Positions 5,356-7,249 of a DNA stretch of 7,249 nucleotides are shown piece after piece (the first letter of the stretch is position 1; every line of letters starts with the position of its first letter). The stretch spans positions 1,766-9,014 of the forward strand of contig VBNY01000229.1 of NCBI GenBank assembly GCA_005877705.1, given 5' to 3'. The DNA comes from Gammaproteobacteria bacterium (GTDB taxonomy: Bacteria > Pseudomonadota > Gammaproteobacteria > Steroidobacterales > Steroidobacteraceae). Made by a program: the position numbers and the translations under genes. The notes under the pieces were generated by a model. That model was not told the origin of the DNA. It searched no databases and was given only the letters and a program-made list of their open reading frames with translations.

Positions 5356-6552
5356 TTAGTGGTTGGGAACGAGCTTCGACAGATCCGCTGCGGGCTGCCC
5401 CTGCTGGGGCAGATAATCGCGCGCTCCGTGAATGATCAGGTTGGGAATGCGCGCATCGTCCCAATCACCGCCGCCGCGCGGCATATGACCCGTGCGCAGT
5501 ATCGCAATCTGCAGCGACGGCACCAGCCACAGCCTGTTGCCGCCGGCGCCCTCGACCAGGAACACGTCGTTGGTGGCATAGGGCTCCATTCCCGCTACAT
5601 GCCGCGCGCCGAGGCGCAGGTAAGCGCCGTAGTTCGAGTTGCCTTTCGCCGGAACGAGCATTTGCGCCACCCACCCGGGACGCACGAGCTCATCGCCGCG
5701 GTAGTTGCCGTCCCTCAGCAGCAGCTCCGCGACCCGTATCCAGTCCCCCTGAGGCGCCAGCATGCAGCAGTCCGCATGCGCCGTGCCTCGCGGCCGATCG
5801 AGCCACAGCCACGCATCGCCGGCCCCGATACGCTTCCACAGCACCTGCGACACGTACGCCGCGTAGCGCAGTCCAGTGGCGCGCTCGAGCACCAGAGCGA
5901 GCAGCTCTGGGTCCGCGCGTTGCTCGACCCAGGTCGTGCCCGGAGTGCCGGCGAGCGGCGTGCCCAGGTATTCGGCCACTGCATCAGTGCCGAACAGTTG
6001 GCGCGCGCCGGCGCCCCAGGGGTTGAGCGTCGAGCCGCCCGGCGCGAGGCCGCTGGACATCTGCAGAAGGTTGCGGACCGTGATCGCGCCACGAGGATCG
6101 TTGCGCCATTCGCCGATGAAATGCCCGATCGGCTCATCCGGCCAGCCGATCTTGCGGTCGGAGATCGCGATTCCGGTGAGCAGGGCGGCGATGACCCGCG
6201 CCAACGACTGGGAGTCCTCGAGTGTATCGAAGCCCGTGCCGCTCCAGTATTTCTCGAAAACCAGGTGGCCATGGCGGCTCACGATGAGGGCCAGGGAGTC
6301 GTGCCGTGCCGCGTACGCAGCCGCGGCTTCCAGGGCGCGGCTGTCGAGGGACTCGAGCTCCGGAGCAACACGCGGTGGCGGCGGCTCGTTGCCGCCGGCG
6401 ATGAGGTCCCGCGGCTCATAGAACGAGGGCGGCAGACCGGACGGCAGCGCCAGGGCGGAAAAGTACCGCTGCCAGAACAACGGCTCCCGGGCGATGCCGG
6501 CGGCGGCGATGACCAGCAGCGCGAGCACCGTCCACTTGACGATCCGTTTCAT
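5356..6552 (-). CDS. Serine hydrolase/beta-lactamase-like protein with altered active-site motifs
   Basis: 398 residues. The N-terminus (KRIVKWTVLALLVIAAAGIA, 2-21) is a signal peptide or signal anchor, so the rest should lie in the periplasm. The fold follows class C beta-lactamase/6-aminohexanoate-dimer-hydrolase relatives (PF00144): ALIVSRHGHLVFEKYW (88-103), LLTGIAISDRKIG (124-136), the DPRGAITVRNLLQMSSGL block (152-169), LLALVLERATGLRYAAYV (217-234) and GAGGNRLWLVPSLQIAIL (335-352). The nucleophile motif SxxK reads Ser116-Leu-Ala-Arg119, so the lysine is arginine, and the tyrosine motif (YxN/S) normally found just before the LLALVLERATG helix is replaced by WVEQRAD (208-214). It is either a diverged subfamily or catalytically dead. 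ATG 6552 is 1 nt after the ATPase stop (TGACATG), which argues for translational coupling; the upstream extension of the frame is rejected because it overlaps that gene. The MFS gene follows after 21 nt. Confidence 0.82.
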   Translation of the reverse strand: MKRIVKWTVLALLVIAAAGIAREPLFWQRYFSALALPSGLPPSFYEPRDLIAGGNEPPPPRVAPELESLDSRALEAAAAYAARHDSLALIVSRHGHLVFEKYWSGTGFDTLEDSQSLARVIAALLTGIAISDRKIGWPDEPIGHFIGEWRNDPRGAITVRNLLQMSSGLAPGGSTLNPWGAGARQLFGTDAVAEYLGTPLAGTPGTTWVEQRADPELLALVLERATGLRYAAYVSQVLWKRIGAGDAWLWLDRPRGTAHADCCMLAPQGDWIRVAELLLRDGNYRGDELVRPGWVAQMLVPAKGNSNYGAYLRLGARHVAGMEPYATNDVFLVEGAGGNRLWLVPSLQIAILRTGHMPRGGGDWDDARIPNLIIHGARDYLPQQGQPAADLSKLVPNH

Positions 6553-6553
6553 G

Positions 6554-7249
6554 TCAGGCCCGCACCGGACCGCAGTATCGTGGGCGCCCGTAAGCAAGTT
6601 CCAGCTCGTGAGTGGCGCACTCGGGCCACTCCGCACGACGGTGTGTTGTCATGACTACGGCCGTGCCGCCGGCAACCAGGGTCTCGATTTGTGCCAGCAG
6701 CGCGCGGCGCGTGGGGGCATCCACGCCGGAAAATGCCTCATCCAGCAGCAGCAGGCCCGGGCGCGGCGCCCAGGCCCGGGCGAACAGCACTCGGCGCAAC
6801 TGCCCATACGAGAGCTCCCGCAACGTGCGCGCCGCGAGCCCCGTCAGGCCGAAGAACGCGAGCGAACGCCGCGCCGCGGCCCGGTCCGCCGCGCTCGGCG
6901 GATCGTTGAGGCCGATGCTCGCATGGCGTCCGGACTGCACGACCTCAGACACCGACAGATGCTGCGGATGATCGGCCTGCAGATGAGGAGCGACGAGACC
7001 TACGCGCCGTTTGAATATCTCGAGCGGGACGCCGGGCTCGATTCCCGCCCGCTCGATCCGTCCGCCGGCGGCGACGCCATGATCACCGTAGAGTGTCCGC
7101 AGGAGGGTGGTCTTGCCGGAGCCGTTGCGCCCGTGGACGACCCAGCATTCGCCCGCGCGGACTTCGAACGAGAGTTGCTCGACCACCCGCCGATAGTCGA
7201 GGTAGACGGACGCGTTGGCGAGCCGCACGAGCGGCTGCCCGGAGCTCGA
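6554..7249 (-). CDS. ABC transporter ATP-binding protein, ModF-like (5' end possibly outside the window)
   Basis: A single complete nucleotide-binding domain. Numbered from GTG 7228 (224 aa): Walker A GRNGSGKTT (33-41), Q-loop glutamine 84 in APHLQADH, signature LSYGQLRRVLFARA (139-152; Tyr and Gln variant of LSGGQ), Walker B LLLLDEA with catalytic Glu164, D-loop SGVD (167-170) and H-loop His196 in TTH. All ATPase residues are intact. The pattern is closest to the ModF/YnjD-like soluble ATPases. The frame stays open from 7228 to the right edge and there is no ribosome binding site before the GTG, so translation may begin beyond 7249; GTG 7228 is the fallback. It leads straight into the serine-hydrolase-like gene. 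No permease or binding protein lies downstream; partners may lie upstream outside the window. Confidence 0.85.
   Translation of the reverse strand, partial: SSSGQPLVRLANASVYLDYRRVVEQLSFEVRAGECWVVHGRNGSGKTTLLRTLYGDHGVAAGGRIERAGIEPGVPLEIFKRRVGLVAPHLQADHPQHLSVSEVVQSGRHASIGLNDPPSAADRAAARRSLAFFGLTGLAARTLRELSYGQLRRVLFARAWAPRPGLLLLDEAFSGVDAPTRRALLAQIETLVAGGTAVVMTTHRRAEWPECATHELELAYGRPRYCGPVRA

Noticed and set aside
3992..5464. 490-aa minus-strand open frame across the MFS gene
   Set aside because: Out-of-frame shadow of the MFS transporter in high-GC DNA; its translation is Arg/Ala/Gly-rich without family motifs, and it starts inside the serine-hydrolase-like gene.
5359..6654. 431-aa plus-strand open frame opposite the serine-hydrolase-like gene
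   Set aside because: Antisense shadow; composition is Arg/Ala/Gln-rich with no domain, no ribosome binding site and no sign of a plus-strand promoter.

Overview
The window is GC-rich, gene-dense bacterial chromosome. The best guess is a gammaproteobacterium, perhaps in the Steroidobacterales/Xanthomonadales/Nevskiales range. This rests on the high GC content, the 2,3-bisphosphoglycerate-dependent phosphoglycerate mutase, the RraB-type RNase E regulator and the gene repertoire. It is an inference with no marker gene behind it. I see no tRNA, rRNA, CRISPR array, transposase or phage gene.

Layout. (1) 21-770, plus strand: gpmA, glycolysis. (2) 771-2740, minus strand, a run of four genes transcribed from right to left: a small thiamine-binding-family protein, an adrenodoxin-type [2Fe-2S] ferredoxin, a PaaG-like enoyl-CoA hydratase/isomerase, and a membrane-anchored RraB-like protein. 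The RraB-like protein loses its family likeness exactly where a 114-bp hairpin-rich, inverted-repeat-bounded segment begins (800-913). The last gene converges on gpmA with the two stop codons touching. (3) 2741-2853: divergent intergenic region; a good -10 box sits so close to the phzF ATG that a leaderless mRNA is likely. (4) 2854-3991, plus strand: a YddE-like PhzF-family protein with an apparent in-frame deletion of about 27 residues, then a small Rieske [2Fe-2S] protein. (5) 3992-4152: an intergenic region with three hairpins, including a likely bidirectional terminator and a perfect 12-bp stem. (6) 4153 to the right edge, minus strand: a tightly packed operon of a ModF-like ABC ATPase, a serine-hydrolase-like exported protein and a TetA-like MFS transporter.

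How the genes fit together. The ferredoxin and enoyl-CoA hydratase genes are 10 bp apart and surely co-transcribed, which suggests redox or acyl-CoA chemistry, but no oxygenase, P450 or ferredoxin reductase is visible. The ATPase, hydrolase and MFS genes (gaps of 1 and 21 bp) form one transcription unit without an ABC permease in view. No new multi-gene system is evident. The points most worth a second look are three apparently degraded or diverged proteins (PhzF with an internal deletion, RraB with a replaced C-terminus, serine hydrolase without the usual SxxK lysine and YxN tyrosine) and two structured intergenic segments that look like dispersed repeats.
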